From: Hydractinia symbiolongicarpus
Taxonomy: Eukaryota; Cnidaria; Hydrozoa; Anthoathecata; Hydractiniidae
NCBI RefSeq assembly: GCF_029227915.1
Contig: NC_079881.1
Location: 1,178,001 to 1,242,000 of the forward strand
Direction: 5' to 3'
Length of the DNA: 64,000 bases
Position 1 is the stretch's first letter. Each line of letters opens with the position of its first letter. The notes under the pieces are model-generated. The model was not told the origin of the DNA, did no database searches, and saw only the letters and a list, made by a program, of their open reading frames with translations. The translations under genes and the position numbers were made by a program. Shown here piece after piece: positions 47,601 through 60,390 of the stretch.

Positions 47601-48599
47601 TTGTATACATTCGACTATACGGGCCAAGCCCGGGATGTACGGGAAATCGCGGGTTTTCGTTTGCCGGCGATTAAACCACTTTCATTAAGCGTCTCATCAA
47701 AAATGAAAACATTTGTGAAAACTACAAGTCTCATGCGTTTTAGTGATTAAAAAATAATTTAAAAAATCGTTAGGGAAATGAGTTTACTCCCTGGGTACTT
47801 TCTTTGTATACTTTGACTATACGGGCCGAGTCCGGGATTTAAGGGAAGTCGCGGGTTTTCGTTTGCCGGCAATTAAACTTCTTTTACTCAGCGTCTCATC
47901 AAAAATGAAAACATTTTTGAAAACTACAAGTCTCATGGGTTTTAGTGGTGAAAAGATAATTTAAAAAATCGTTCGGGAAATGAGTTTACTCCCTGGGTAC
48001 TTTCTTTGTATACTTTGACTATACGGGCCGAGTCCGGGATTTAAGGGAAGTCGCGGGTTTTCGTTTGCCGGCAATTAAACTTCTTTTACTCAGCGTCTCA
48101 TCAAAAATGAAAACATTTTTGAAAACTACAAGTCTCATGGGTTTTAGTGGTGAAAAGATAATTTAAAAAATCGTTTTGGAAATGAGTTTACTCACAGGGT
48201 ACTTTCTTTGTATACATTCGACTATACGGGCCAATCCCGGGATTTATGGGAAATCGCGGGTTTTCGTTTGCCGGCGATTAAACCAATTTCATTAAGCGTC
48301 TCATCAAAAATGAAAACATTTCTGAAAACTACAAGTCTCATGCGTTTTAGTGATGAAAAAATAATTTAAAAAATCGTTCGGGAAATGAGTTTACTCCCTG
48401 GGTACTTTCTTTGTATACTTTTGACTATAAGGGCCGAGTCCGGGATTTACGGGAAGTCGCGGGTTTTCGTTTGCCGGCGATTAAACTTCTTTTATTCAGC
48501 GTCTCATCAAAAATGAAAACATTTTTAAAAACTACAAGTCTCATGCGTTTTAGTAGTGAAATAATAATTTAAAAAATCGTTCGGGAAATGAGTTTACTC
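47600..48599 (-). repeat. Mixed satellite segment with a single-monomer tandem duplicate
   Basis: The monomer with GTATACTTTGACTATAC and GGGATTTAAGGGAAGTCG occurs twice in a row (about 47816 and 48018). The rest are ordinary subtype A and B copies. The TCGTTAGGGAAATG form at about 47768 becomes common further right (55-60 kb). Confidence 0.7.
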
Positions 48600-49770
48600 C
48601 CAGGGTACTTTCTTTGTATACTTTTGACTATACGGGCCGAGTCCGGTGTTTACGGGAAATGGCGGGTTTTCGTTTGCCGGCGATTAAACTTCTTTTATTC
48701 AGCGTCCCATCAAAAATGAAAACATTTTTGAAAACTACAAGTCTCATGCGTTTTAGTGGTGGAAAGATAATTTAAAAAATCGTTTTGGAAATGAGTTTAC
48801 TCACAGGGTACTTTCTTTGTATACATTCGACTATACGGGCCAAGCCCGGGATTTACGGGAAATCGCGGGTTTTCGTTTGCCGGCGATTAAACCACTTTCC
48901 TTATGCGTCTCATCAAAAATGAAAACATTTCTGAAAACTACAAGTCTCATGCGTTTTAGTGGTGATAAAATAATTTAAAAAATCGTTCGGGAAGTGAGTT
49001 TAATCCCTGGGTTCCTTCTTCGTATACTTTTGACTATACGGGCCGAGTCAGGGATCTACGGGAAATGGCGGGTTTTCGTTTGCCGGCGATTAAACTTCTT
49101 TTATTCAGCGTCCCATCAAAAATGAAAACATTTTTGAAAACTACAAGTCTCATGCGTTTTAGTGGTGAAAAGATAATTTAAAAAATCGTTTTGGAAATGA
49201 GTTTACTCACAGGGTACTTTCTTTTTATACATTCAACTATACGGGCCAAGCCCGGGATTTACGGGAAATCGCGGGTTTTCGTTTGCCGGCGATTAAACCA
49301 CTTTCATTAGGCGTCTCATCAAAAATGAAAACATTTCTGAAAACTACAAGTCTCATGCGTTTTAGTGGTGAAAAAATAATTTAAAAAATCGTTCAGGAAG
49401 TGAGTTTAATCCCTGGGTTCCTTCTTCGTATACTTTTGACTATACGGGCCGAGTCCGGGATTTACGGTAAATCGCGGGTTTTCGTTTGACGGCGATTAAA
49501 CCACTTTCACTAAGCGTCTCATCAAAAATGAAAACAATTGTGAAAACTACAAGTCTCATGCGTTTTAGTGGTGAAAAAATAATTAAAAAAATCGTTCGGG
49601 AAATGAGTTTACTCCCTGGGTACTTTCTTTGTATACTTTGACTATACGGGCCGAGTCCGGGATTTACGGGAAGTCGCGGGTTTTCGTTTGCCGGCAATTA
49701 CACTTCTTTTACTCAGCGTCTTATCAAAAATGAAAACATTTTTGAAAACTACAAGTCTCATGGGTTTTAG
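48599..49770 (-). repeat. Long-range duplicate, second copy (4259-bp offset)
   Basis: Matches 44340-45510 as described there, with later differences such as TTTCCTTATGCGTC, CTTTTTATACATTCAAC, TTTACGGTAAATCG and GTTTGACGGCG, which in turn are inherited by the following 7-mer block. Confidence 0.75.
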
Positions 49771-51925
49771 TGGTGAAAAGTTAATTTAAAAAATCGTTTT
49801 GGAAATGAGTTTACTCACAGGGTACTTTCTTTGTATACATTCGACTATACGGGCCAAGCCCGGGATTTACGGGAAGTCGCGGGTTTTCGTTTGCCGGCAA
49901 TTAAACTTCTTTTATTCAGCGTCTCATCAAAAATGAAAACATTTTTGAAAACTACAAGTCTCATGGGTTTTAGTGGTGAAAAGATAATTTAAAAAATCGT
50001 TTTGGAAATGAGTTTACTCACAGGGTACTTTCTTTGTATACATTCGACTATACGGGCCAAGCCCGGGATTTACGGGAAATCGCGGGTTTTCGTTTGCCGG
50101 CGATTAAACCACTTTCATTAGGCGTCTCATCAAAACTGAAAACATTTCCGAAAACTACAAGTCTCATGGACTTTAGTGGTTAAAAATAATTTAAAAAATC
50201 GTTCGGGAAATGAGTTTACTCCCTGGGTACTTTCTTTGTATACATTCGACTATACGGGCCAAGCCCGGGATGTACGGGAAATAGCGGGTTTCGTTTGCCG
50301 GCGATTAAACCACTTTCATCAAGCGTCTCATCAAAAATGAAAACATTTCTGAAAACTACAAGTCTCATGCGTTTTAGTGATGAAAAAATAATTTAAAAAA
50401 TCGTTCGGGAAATGAGCTTACTCCCTGGGTACTTTCTTTGTATACTTTTGACTATACGGGCCGGGTCCGGGATTTACGGGAATTCGCGGGTTTTCGTTTG
50501 CCGGCGATTAAACTTCTTTTATTCAGCGTCCCATCAAAAATGAAAACATTTTTGAAAACTACAAGTCTCATGCGTTTTAGTGGTGAAAAGATAATTTAAA
50601 AAATCGTTTTGGAAATGAGTTTACTCACAGGGTACTTTCTTTTTATACATTCAACTATACGGGCCAAGCCCGGGATTTACGGGAAATCGCGGGTTTTCGT
50701 TTGCCGGCGATTAAACCACTTTCATTAGGCGTCTCATCAAAAATGAAAACATTTCTGAAAACTACAAGTCTCATGCGTTTTAGTGGTGAAAAAATAATTT
50801 AAAAAATCGTTCAGGAAGTGAGTTTAATCCCTGGGTTCCTTCTTCGTATACTTTTGACTATACGGGCCGAGTCCGGGATTTACGGTAAATCGCGGGTTTT
50901 CGTTTGACGGCGATTAAACCACTTTCACTAAGCGTCTCATCAAAAATGAAAACAATTGTGAAAACTACAAGTCTCATGCGTTTTAGTGGTGAAAAAATAA
51001 TTAAAAAAATCGTTCGGGAAATGAGTTTACTCCCTGGGTACTTTCTTTGTATACTTTGACTATACGGGCCGAGTCCGGGATTTACGGGAAGTCGCGGGTT
51101 TTCGTTTGCCGGCAATTACACTTCTTTTACTCAGCGTCTTATCAAAAATGAAAACATTTTTGAAAACTACAAGTCTCATGGGTTTTAGTGGTGAAAAGTT
51201 AATTTAAAAAATCGTTTTGGAAATGAGTTTACTCACAGGGTACTTTCTTTGTATACATTCGACTATACGGGCCAAGCCCGGGATTTACGGGAAGTCGCGG
51301 GTTTTCGTTTGCCGGCAATTAAACTTCTTTTATTCAGCGTCTCATCAAAAATGAAAACATTTTTGAAAACTACAAGTCTCATGGGTTTTAGTGGTGAAAA
51401 GATAATTTAAAAAATCGTTTTGGAAATGAGTTTACTCACAGGGTACTTTCTTTGTATACATTCGACTATACGGGCCAAGCCCGGGATTTACGGGAAATCG
51501 CGGGTTTTCGTTTGCCGGCGATTAAACCACTTTCATTAGGCGTCTCATCAAAACTGAAAACATTTCCGAAAACTACAAGTCTCATGGACTTTAGTGGTTA
51601 AAAATAATTTAAAAAATCGTTCGGGAAATGAGTTTACTCCCTGGGTACTTTCTTTGTATACATTCGACTATACGGGCCAAGCCCGGGATGTACGGGAAAT
51701 AGCGGGTTTCGTTTGCCGGCGATTAAACCACTTTCATCAAGCGTCTCATCAAAAATGAAAACATTTCTGAAAACTACAAGTCTCATGCGTTTTAGTGATG
51801 AAAAAATAATTTAAAAAATCGTTAGGGAAATGAGCTTACTCCCTGGGTACTTTCTTTGTATACTTTTGACTATACGGGCCGGGTCCGGGATTTACGGGAA
51901 TTCGCGGGTTTTCGTTTGCCGGCGA
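49090..51925 (-). repeat. HOR block, 7-mer, 1418-bp period, two copies
   Basis: 49090-50507 and 50508-51925 match at a constant 1418 bp. Shared private forms are CGTCCCATC, TTTTTATACATTCAAC, TTTACGGTAAATCG, GTTTGACGGCG, AATTACACTTC, GCGTCTTATC, AAAAGTTAATTT, CATCAAAACTGAAAAC, CATGGACTTTAGTGG, AAATAGCGGG and GGGAATTCGCGGG. The few differences include TCGTTCGGG at about 50402 against TCGTTAGGG at about 51820. Confidence 0.88.
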
Positions 51926-52800
51926 TTAAACTTCTTTTATTCAGCGTCTCATCAAAAAAGAAAACATTTTTGAAAACTACAAGTCTCATGCGTTTTAGTG
52001 GTGAAAAGATAATTTAAAAAATCGTTTTGGAAATGAGTTTACTCACAGGGTACTTTCTTTGTATACATTCGACTATACGGGCCAATCCCGGGATTTATTG
52101 GAAATCGCGGGTTTTCGTTTGCCGGCGATTAAACCACTTTCATTAAGCGTCTCATCAAAAATGAAAACATTTCTGAAAACTACAAGTCTCATGGACTTTA
52201 GTGGTTAAAAATAATTTAAAAAATCGTTCGGGAAATGAGTTTACTCCCTGGGTACTTTCTTTGTATACATTCGACTATACGGGCCAAGCCCGGGATGTAC
52301 GGGAAATCGCGGGTTTCGTTTGCCGGCGATTAAACCACTTTCATCAAGCGTCTCATCAAAAATGAAAACATTTCTGAAAACTACAAGTCTCATGCGTTTT
52401 AGTGATGAAAAAATAATTTAAAAAATCGTTCGGGAAATGAGTTTACTCCCTGGGTACTTTCTTTGTATACTTTTGACTATACGGGCCGGGTCCGGGATTT
52501 ACGGGAAGTCGCGGGTTTTCGTTTGCCGGCGATTAAACTTCTTTTATTCAGCGTCTCATCAAAAAAGAAAACATTTTTGAAAACTACAAGTCTCATGCGT
52601 TTTAGTGGTGAAAAGATAATTTAAAAAATCGTTTTGGAAATGAGTTTACTCACAGGGTACTTTCTTTGTATACATTCGACTATACGGGCCAATCCCGGGA
52701 TTTATTGGAAATCGCGGGTTTTCGTTTGCCGGCGATTAAACCACTTTCATTAAGCGTCTCATCAAAAATGAAAACATTTCTGAAAACTACAAGTCTCATG
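51585..52800 (-). repeat. HOR block, 3-mer, ~607-bp period, two copies
   Basis: CATGGACTTTAGTGG at 51584 and 52190, CATCAAAAAAGAAAAC at 51951 and 52558, and GGATTTATTGGAAATCG in each unit repeat at 606-607 bp. A short monomer follows at about 52810, where AAAAAATTTTAAAAATCG replaces AAAAAATAATTTAAAAAATCG. Confidence 0.75.
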
Positions 52801-52969
52801 CGTTTTAGTGGTGAAAAAATTTTAAAAATCGTTCGGGAAATGAGTTTACTCCCTGGGTACTTTCTTTGTATACTTTTGACTATACGGGCCGAGTCCGGGA
52901 TTTACGGGAAGTCGCGGGTTTTCGTTTGCCGGCGATTAAACTTCTTTTATTCAGCGTCTCATCAAAAAT

Positions 52970-53880
52970 GAAAACATTTCTGCAAACTACAAGTCTCATG
53001 CGTTTTAGTGGTGAAAAGATAATTTAAAAAATCGTTTTGGAAATGAGTTTACTCACAGGGTACTTTCTTTGTATACATTCGACTATAGGGGCCAATCCCG
53101 GGATTTATGGGAAATCGCGGCTTTTCGTTTGCCGGCGATTAAACCACTTTCATTAAGCGTCTCATCAAAAATGAAAACATTTCTGCAAACTACAAGTCTC
53201 ATGCGTTTTAGTGGTGAAAAAATAATTTAAAAAATCGTTCGGGAAATGAGTTTACTCCCTGGGTACCTTCTTTGTATACTTTTGACTATACGGGCCGAGT
53301 CCGGGATTTACGGGAAATCGCGGGTTTTCGTTTGCCGGCGATTAAACTTATTTTATTCAGCGTCTCATCAAAAATGAAAACATTTTTAAAAACTACAAGT
53401 CTCATGGGCTTTAGTGGTGAAATAATAATTTAAAAAATCGTTCGGGAAATGAGTTTACTCCCTGGGTACTTTCTTTGTATACTTTTGACTATACAGCCGA
53501 GTCGGGGATTTTCCGGGAAGTTGCGGGTTTTCGTTTGCCGGCGATTAAACTTCTTTTATTCAGCGTCTCATCAAAAACGAAAACATTTTTAAAAACTACA
53601 AGTCTCATGGGCTTTAGTGGTGAAATAATAATTTAAAAAATCGTTCGGGAAATGAGTTTACTCCCTGGGTACTTTCTTTGTATACTTTTGACTATACAGC
53701 CGAGTCGGGGATTTTCCGGGAAGTTGCGGGTTTTCGTTTGCCGGCGATTAAACTTCTTTTATTCAGCGTGTCATCAAAAGTGAAAACATTTTTAAAAACT
53801 ACAAGTCTCATGGGCTTTAGTGGTTAAATAATAATTTAAAAAATCGTTCGCGAAATGAGTTTACTCTCTGGGTACTTTCT
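52970..53880 (-). repeat. Long-range duplicate, second copy (6280-bp offset)
   Basis: Matches 46690-47600 in monomer order and private variants. Small differences include CTATAGGGGCC at about 53086, GCGGCTTTTCG at about 53118 and AAAAACGAAAAC at about 53574. The CCGAGTCGGGG / TTCCGGGAAGTTGC monomer appears once more near 63025. Confidence 0.8.
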
Positions 53881-54960
53881 TTGTATACTTTTGACTATAC
53901 GGGCCGAGTCCGGGGTTTACGGGAAATGGCGGGTTTTCGTTTGCCGGCGATTAAACTCCTTTTATTCAGCGTCTCATCAAAAAAGAAAACATTTTTGAAA
54001 ACTACAAGTCTCATGCGCTTTAGTGGTGAAAAGATAATTTAAAAAATCGTTTTGGAAATGAGTTTACTCACAGGGTACTTTCTTTGTATACATTCGACTA
54101 TACGGGCCAAGCCCGGGATTTACGGGAAATCGCGGAATTTTGTTTGCCGGTGATTAAAACACTTTCACTAAGCGTCTCATCAAAAATGAAAACATTTCTG
54201 AAAACTACAAGTCTCAAGCGTTTTAGTTGTGAAAAAATAATTTAAAAATCGTTCGGGAAATGAGTTTACTCCCTGGGTACTTTCTTTGTATACTTTTGAC
54301 TACACGGGCCGAGTCGGAGATTTACAGGAAGTCGCGGGTTTTCGTTTGCCGGCGATTAAATTTCTTTTATTCAGCGTGTCATCAAAAATGAAAACATTTT
54401 TGAAAACTACAAGTCTCATGCGGTTTAGTGCTGAAAAGATAATTTAAAAAATCGTTTTGGAAATGAGTTTACTCACAGGGTACTTTCTTTGTATACATTC
54501 GACTATACGGGCCAAGCCCGGGATGTACGGGAAATCGCGGGTTTCGTTTGCCGGCGATTAAACTTCTTTTATTCAGCGTCTCATCAAAAATGAAAACATT
54601 TTTGAAAACTACAAGTCTCATGCGTTTTAGTGGTGAATAGATAATTTAAAAAATCGTTTTGGAAATGCTTTTACTCACAGGGTACTTTCTTTGTATACTT
54701 TTGACTATACGGGCCGAGTCCGGGATTTACGGGAAGTCGCGGGTTTTCGTTTGCCGGCGATTAAACTTCTTTTATTCAGCGTCTCATCAAAAATGAAAAC
54801 ATTTTTGAAAACTACAAGTCTCATGCGGTTTAGTGCTGAAAAGATAATTTAAAAAATCGTTTTGGAAATGAGTTTACTCACAGGGTACTTTCTTTGTATA
54901 CATTCGACTATACGGGCCAAGCCCGGGATTTATGCGAAATCGCAGATTTTCGTTTGCCGG
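53880..54960 (-). repeat. Mixed satellite segment
   Basis: Five to six monomers. The CATGCGGTTTAGTGCTGAAAAG form occurs at 54418 and 54823 (405 bp apart), with a TTTAAAAATCG deletion copy near 54241 and GAAATGCTTTTACTC near 54663. No gene or insert is visible. Confidence 0.7.
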
Positions 54961-56860
54961 CGATTAAACCACTTTCATTAGGCGTCTCATCAAAAATGAA
55001 AACATTTCTGAAAACTACAAGTCTCATGCGTTTTAGTGATGAAAAAATAAATTAAAAAATCGTTCGGGAAATGAGTTTACTCCCTGGGTACTTTCTTTTT
55101 ATACTTTTGACTATACGGGCCGAGTCCGGGATTTACGGGAAGTCGCGGGTTTTCGTTTGCCGGCGATTAAACTTCTTTTATTCAGCGTCTCATCAAAAAT
55201 GAAAACATTTTTAAAAACTACAAGTCTCATGGGCTTTAGTGGTGAAATAATAATTTAAAAAATCGTTAGGGAAATGAGTTTACTCCCAGGGTACTTTCTT
55301 TGTATACTTTTGACTATACGGGCCGAGTCCAGGATTTACGGGAAATCGCAGGTTTTCGTTTGCCGGCGATTAAACTTCTTTTATTCAGCGTCTCATCAAA
55401 AATGAAAACATTTTTGAAAACTACAAGTCTCATGCGTTTTAGTGGTGAAAAGATAATTTAAAAAATCGTTTTGGAAATGAGTTTACTCACAGGGTACTTT
55501 CTTTGTATACTTTTGACTATACGGGCCAAGCCCGGGATTTATGGGAAATCGCAGATTTTCGTTTGCCGGCGATTAAACCACTTTCATTAAGCGTCTCATC
55601 AAAAATGAAAACATTTCTGAAAACTACAAGTCTCATGCGTTTTAGTGATGAAAAAATAAATTAAAAAATCGTTCGGGAAATGAGTTTACTCCCTGGGTAC
55701 TTTCTTTTTATACTTTTGACTATACGGGCCGAGTCCGGGATTTACGGGAAGTCGCGGGTTTTCGTTTGCCGGCGATTAAACTTCTTTTATTCAGCGTCTC
55801 ATCAAAAATGAAAACATTTGTAAAAACTACAAGTCTCATGGGTTTTAGTGGTGAAATAATAATTTAAAAAATCGTTAGGGAAATGAGTTTACTCCCAGGG
55901 TACTTTCTTTGTATACTTTTGACTATACGGGCCGAGTCCAGGATTTACGGGAAAGCGAAGGTTTCGTTTGCCGGCGATTAAACTTCTTTTATTCAGCGTC
56001 TCATCAAAAATGAAAACATTTTTGAAAACTACAAGTCTCATGCGTTTTAGTGGTGAAAAGATAATTTAAAAAATCGTTTTGGAAATGAGTTTACTCCCTG
56101 GGTACCTTCTTTGTATACTTTTGACTATACGGTCCGAGTCCGGGATTTATGGGAAATCGCGGGTTTTCTTTTGCCGGCGATTAAACCACTTTCATTAAGC
56201 GTCTCATCAAAAATGAAAACATTTCTAAAAACTACAAGTCTCATGCGTTTTAGTGATGAAAAAATAAATTAAAAAATCGTTCGGGAAATGAGTTTACTCC
56301 CTGGGTACTTTCTTTGTATACTTTTGACTATACGGGCCGAGTCCGGGATTTACGGGAAGTCGCGGGTTTTCGTTTGCCGGCGATTAAACTTCTTTTATTC
56401 AGCGTCTCATCAAAAATGAAAACATTTTTAAAAACTACAAGTCTCATGGGCTTTAGTGGTGAAATAATAATTTAAAAAATCGTTAGGGAAATGAGTTTAC
56501 TCCCAGGGTACTTTCTTTGTATACTTTTGACTATACGGGCCGAGTCCAGGATTTACGGGAAATTGCAGGTTTTCGTTTGCCGGCGATTAAACTTTTTTTA
56601 TTCAGCGTCTCATCAAAAATGAAAACATTTCTAAAAACTAAAAGACTCATGCGTTTTAGTGGTGAAATAATAATTTAAAAAATCGTTCGGGAAATGAGTT
56701 TACTCCCTGGGTACTTTCTTTTTATACTTTTGACTATACGGTCCGAGTCCGGGATTTATGGGAAATCGCGGGTTTTCGTTTGCCGGCGATTAAACTTCTT
56801 TTATTCAGCGTCTCATCAAAAATGAAAACATTTTTAAAAACTACAAGTCTCATGGGCTTT
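54960..56860 (-). repeat. HOR block, 3-mer, ~608-bp period, three copies
   Basis: The GAAAAAATAAATTAAAAAATCG monomer recurs at 55041, 55650 and 56258 (609 and 608 bp). It is followed each time by a GGGAAGTCG subtype A copy and by a TCGTTAGGGAAATG / GAGTCCAGGATTTACGG copy. The three units differ at single bases (GCAGATTTTCG, GAAAGCGAAGG, GAAATTGCAGG). Confidence 0.8.
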
Positions 56861-59800
56861 AGTGGTGAAATAATAATTTAAAAAATCGTTAGGGAAATGA
56901 GTTTACTCCCAGGGTACTTTCTTTGTATACTTTTGACTATACGGGCCGAGTCAAGGATTTACGGGAAATTGCAGGTTTTCGTTTGCCGGCGATTAAACTT
57001 TTTTTATTCAGCGTCTCATCAAAAATGAAAACATTTCTAAAAACTAAAAGACTCATGCGTTTTAGTGGTGAAAAAATAATTTAAAAAATCGTTTTGGAAA
57101 TGAGTTTACTCCCTGGGTACCTTCTTTGTATACTTTTGACTATACGGTCCGAGTCCGGGATTTATGGGAAATCGCGGGTTTCCTTTTGCCGGCGATTAAA
57201 CTTCTTTTATTCAGCATCTCATCAAAAATGAAAACATTTTTAAAAACTACAAGTCTCATGGGCTTTAGTGGTGAAATAATAATTTAAAAAATCGTTCGGG
57301 AAATGAGTTTACTCCCTGGGTACTTTCTTTTTATACTTTTGACTATACGGGCCGAGTCCGGGATTTGCGGGAAGTCGCGGGTTTTCGTTTGCCGGCGATT
57401 AAACTTCCTTTAGTCAGCGTCTCATCAAAAATGAAAACATTTTTGAAAACTACAAGTCTCATGGGCTTTAGTGGTGAAATAATAATTTAAAAAATCGTTG
57501 GGGAAATGAGTTTACTCCCTGGGTACTTTCTTTGTATACATTCGACTATACGGGCCAAGCCCGGGATGTACGGGAAATCGCGGGTTTTCGTTTGCCGGCG
57601 ATTAAACCACTTTCATTAAGCGTCTCATCAAAAATGAAAACATTTCTGAAAACTACAAGTCTCATGCGTTTTAGTGATGAAAAAATAATTTAAAAAATCG
57701 TTCGGGAAATGAGTTTACTCCCTGGGTACTTTCTTTGTATACTTTTGACTATACGGGCCGAGTCCGGGATTTACGGGAAGTCGCGGGTTTTCGTTTGCCG
57801 GCGATTAAACTTCTTTTATTCAGCATCTCATCAAAAATGAAAACATTTTTAAAAACTACAAGTCTCATGGGCTTTAGTGGTGAAATAATAATTTAAAAAA
57901 TCGTTCGGGAAATGAGTTTACTCCCAGGGTACTTTATTTGTATACTTTTGACTATACGGGCCGAGTCCAGGATTTACGGGAAATCGCAGGTTTTCGTTTG
58001 CCGGCGATTAAACTTCTTTTATTCAGCGTCTCATCAAAAATGAAAACATTTTTGTAAACTACAAGTCTCATGCGTTTTAGTGGTGAAAAAATAATTTAAA
58101 AAATCGTTCAGGAAAAGAGTTTACTCCCTGGGTACTTTCTTTGTATACTTTTGACTATACGGGCCGAGTCCGGGGTTTACGGGAAATGGCGGGTTTTCGT
58201 TTGCCGGCGATTAAACTTCTTTTATTCAGCGTCTCATCAAAAATGAAAACATTTTTGAAAACTACAAGTCTCATGCGTTTTAGTGGTGAAAAGATAATTT
58301 AAAAAATCGTTTTGGAAATGAGTTTACTCACAGGGTACTTTCTTTGTATACATTCGACTATACAAGCCAAGCCCGGGATTTGCGGGAAATCGCGGGTTTT
58401 CGTTTGCCGGCGATTAAACCACTTTCATTAAGCGTCTCATCAAAAATGAAAACATTTCTGAAAACTACAAGTCTCATGCGTTTTAGTGATGAAAAAATAA
58501 ATTAAAAAATCGTTTTGGAAATGAGTTTACTTACAGGGTACTTTCTTTGTATACTTTGGACTATACGGGCCGAGTCCGGGATTTACGGGAAGTCGCGGGT
58601 TTTCGTTTGCCGGCGATTAAACTTCTTTTATTCAGCGTCTCATCAAAAATGAAAACATTTTTGAAAACTACAAGTCTCATGCGGTTTAGTGCTAAAAAGA
58701 TAATTTAAAAAATCGTTTTGGAAATGAGTTTACTCACAGGATACTTTCTTTGTACACATTCGACTATACGGGCCAAGCCCGGGATTTATGGGAAATCGCA
58801 GATTTTCGTTTGCCGGCGATTAAACCACTTTCATTAAGCGTCTCATCAAAAATGAAAACATTTCTGAAAACTACAAGTCTCATCCGTTTTAGTGATGAAA
58901 AAATAATTCAAAAAATCGTTCGGGAAATGAGTTTACTCCCTGGGTACTTTCTTTGTATACTTTTGACTATACGGGCCGAGTCCGGGATTTACGGGAAGTC
59001 GCGGGTTTTCGTTTGCCGGCGATTAAACTTCTTTTATTCAGCGTCTCATCAAAAATGAAAACATTTTTGAAAACTACAAGTCTCATGCGTTTTAGTGGTG
59101 AAAAGATAATTTAAAAAATCGTTTTGGAAATGAGTTTACGCACAGGGTACTTTCTTTGTATACATTCGACTATACAAGCCAAGCCCTTGATTTACGGGAA
59201 ATCGCGTTTTTTCGTTTGCCGGCGATTAAACCACTTTCATTAAGCGTCTCATCAAAAATGAAAACATTTGTAAAAACTACAAGTCTCATGGGTTTTAGTG
59301 GTGAAATAATAATTTAAAAAATCGTTAGGGAAATGAGTTTACTCCCAGGGTACTTTCTTTGTATACTTTTGACTATACGGGCCGAGTCCAGGATTTACGG
59401 GAAAGCGAAGGTTTCGTTTGCCGGCGATTAAACTTCTTTTATTCAGCGTCTCATCAAAAATGAAAACATTTTTGAAAACTACAAGTCTCATGCGTTTTAG
59501 TGGTGAAAAGATAATTTAAAAAATCGTTTTGGAAATGAGTTTACTCCCTGGGTACCTTCTTTGTATACATTCGACTATACAAGCCAAGCCCGGGATTTAT
59601 GGGAAATCGCGGGTTTTCTTTTGCCGGCGATTAAACCACTTTCATTAAGCGTCTCATCAAAAATGAAAACATTTCTAAAAACTACAAGTCTCATGCGTTT
59701 TAGTGATGAAAAAATAAATTAAAAAATCGTTCGGGAAATGAGTTTACTCCCTGGGTACTTTCTTTGTATACTTTTGACTATACGGGCCGAGTCCGGGATT

Positions 59801-60390
59801 TACGGGAAGTCGCGGGTTTTCGTTTGCCGGCGATTAAACTTCTTTTATTCAGCGTCTCATCAAAAATGAAAACATTTTTAAAAACTACAAGTCTCATGGG
59901 CTTTAGTGGTGAAATAATAATTTAAAAAATCGTTAGGGAAATGAGTTTACTCCCAGGGTACTTTCTTTGTATACTTTTGACTATACGGGCCGAGTCCAGG
60001 ATTTACGGGAAATTGCAGGTTTTCGTTTGCCGGCGATTAAACTTTTTTTATTCAGCGTCTCATCAAAAATGAAAACATTTCTAAAAACTAAAAGACTCAT
60101 GCGTTTTAGTGGTGAAATAATAATTTAAAAAATCGTTCGGGAAATGAGTTTACTCCCTGGGTACTTTCTTTTTATACTTTTGACTATACGGTCCGAGTCC
60201 GGGATTTATGGGAAATCGCGGGTTTTCGTTTGCCGGCGATTAAACTTCTTTTATTCAGCGTCTCATCAAAAATGAAAACATTTTTAAAAACTACAAGTCT
60301 CATGGGCTTTAGTGGTGAAATAATAATTTAAAAAATCGTTAGGGAAATGAGTTTACTCCCAGGGTACTTTCTTTGTATACTTTTGACTAT
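55810..60390 (-). repeat. HOR block, 17-mer offset 3450 bp
   Basis: About 55810-56940 matches about 59260-60390. Markers are ACATTTGTAAAAACTAC with CATGGGTTTTAG, GAAAGCGAAGGTTTCG, GGTTTTCTTTTGCCGG, AACTTTTTTTATTC, ACTAAAAGACTCATG and CTATACGGTCCGAG. One monomer in the second copy (about 59570) carries CTATACAAGCCAAGCC instead of CTATACGGTCCGAG and is a hybrid. Confidence 0.75.

Noticed and set aside
58750-59058. 102-codon plus-strand reading frame, identical at 61997-62305
   Set aside because: Identity reflects the 3247-bp block duplication. Similar chance frames occur at 45775 and 52666 with different monomer composition.
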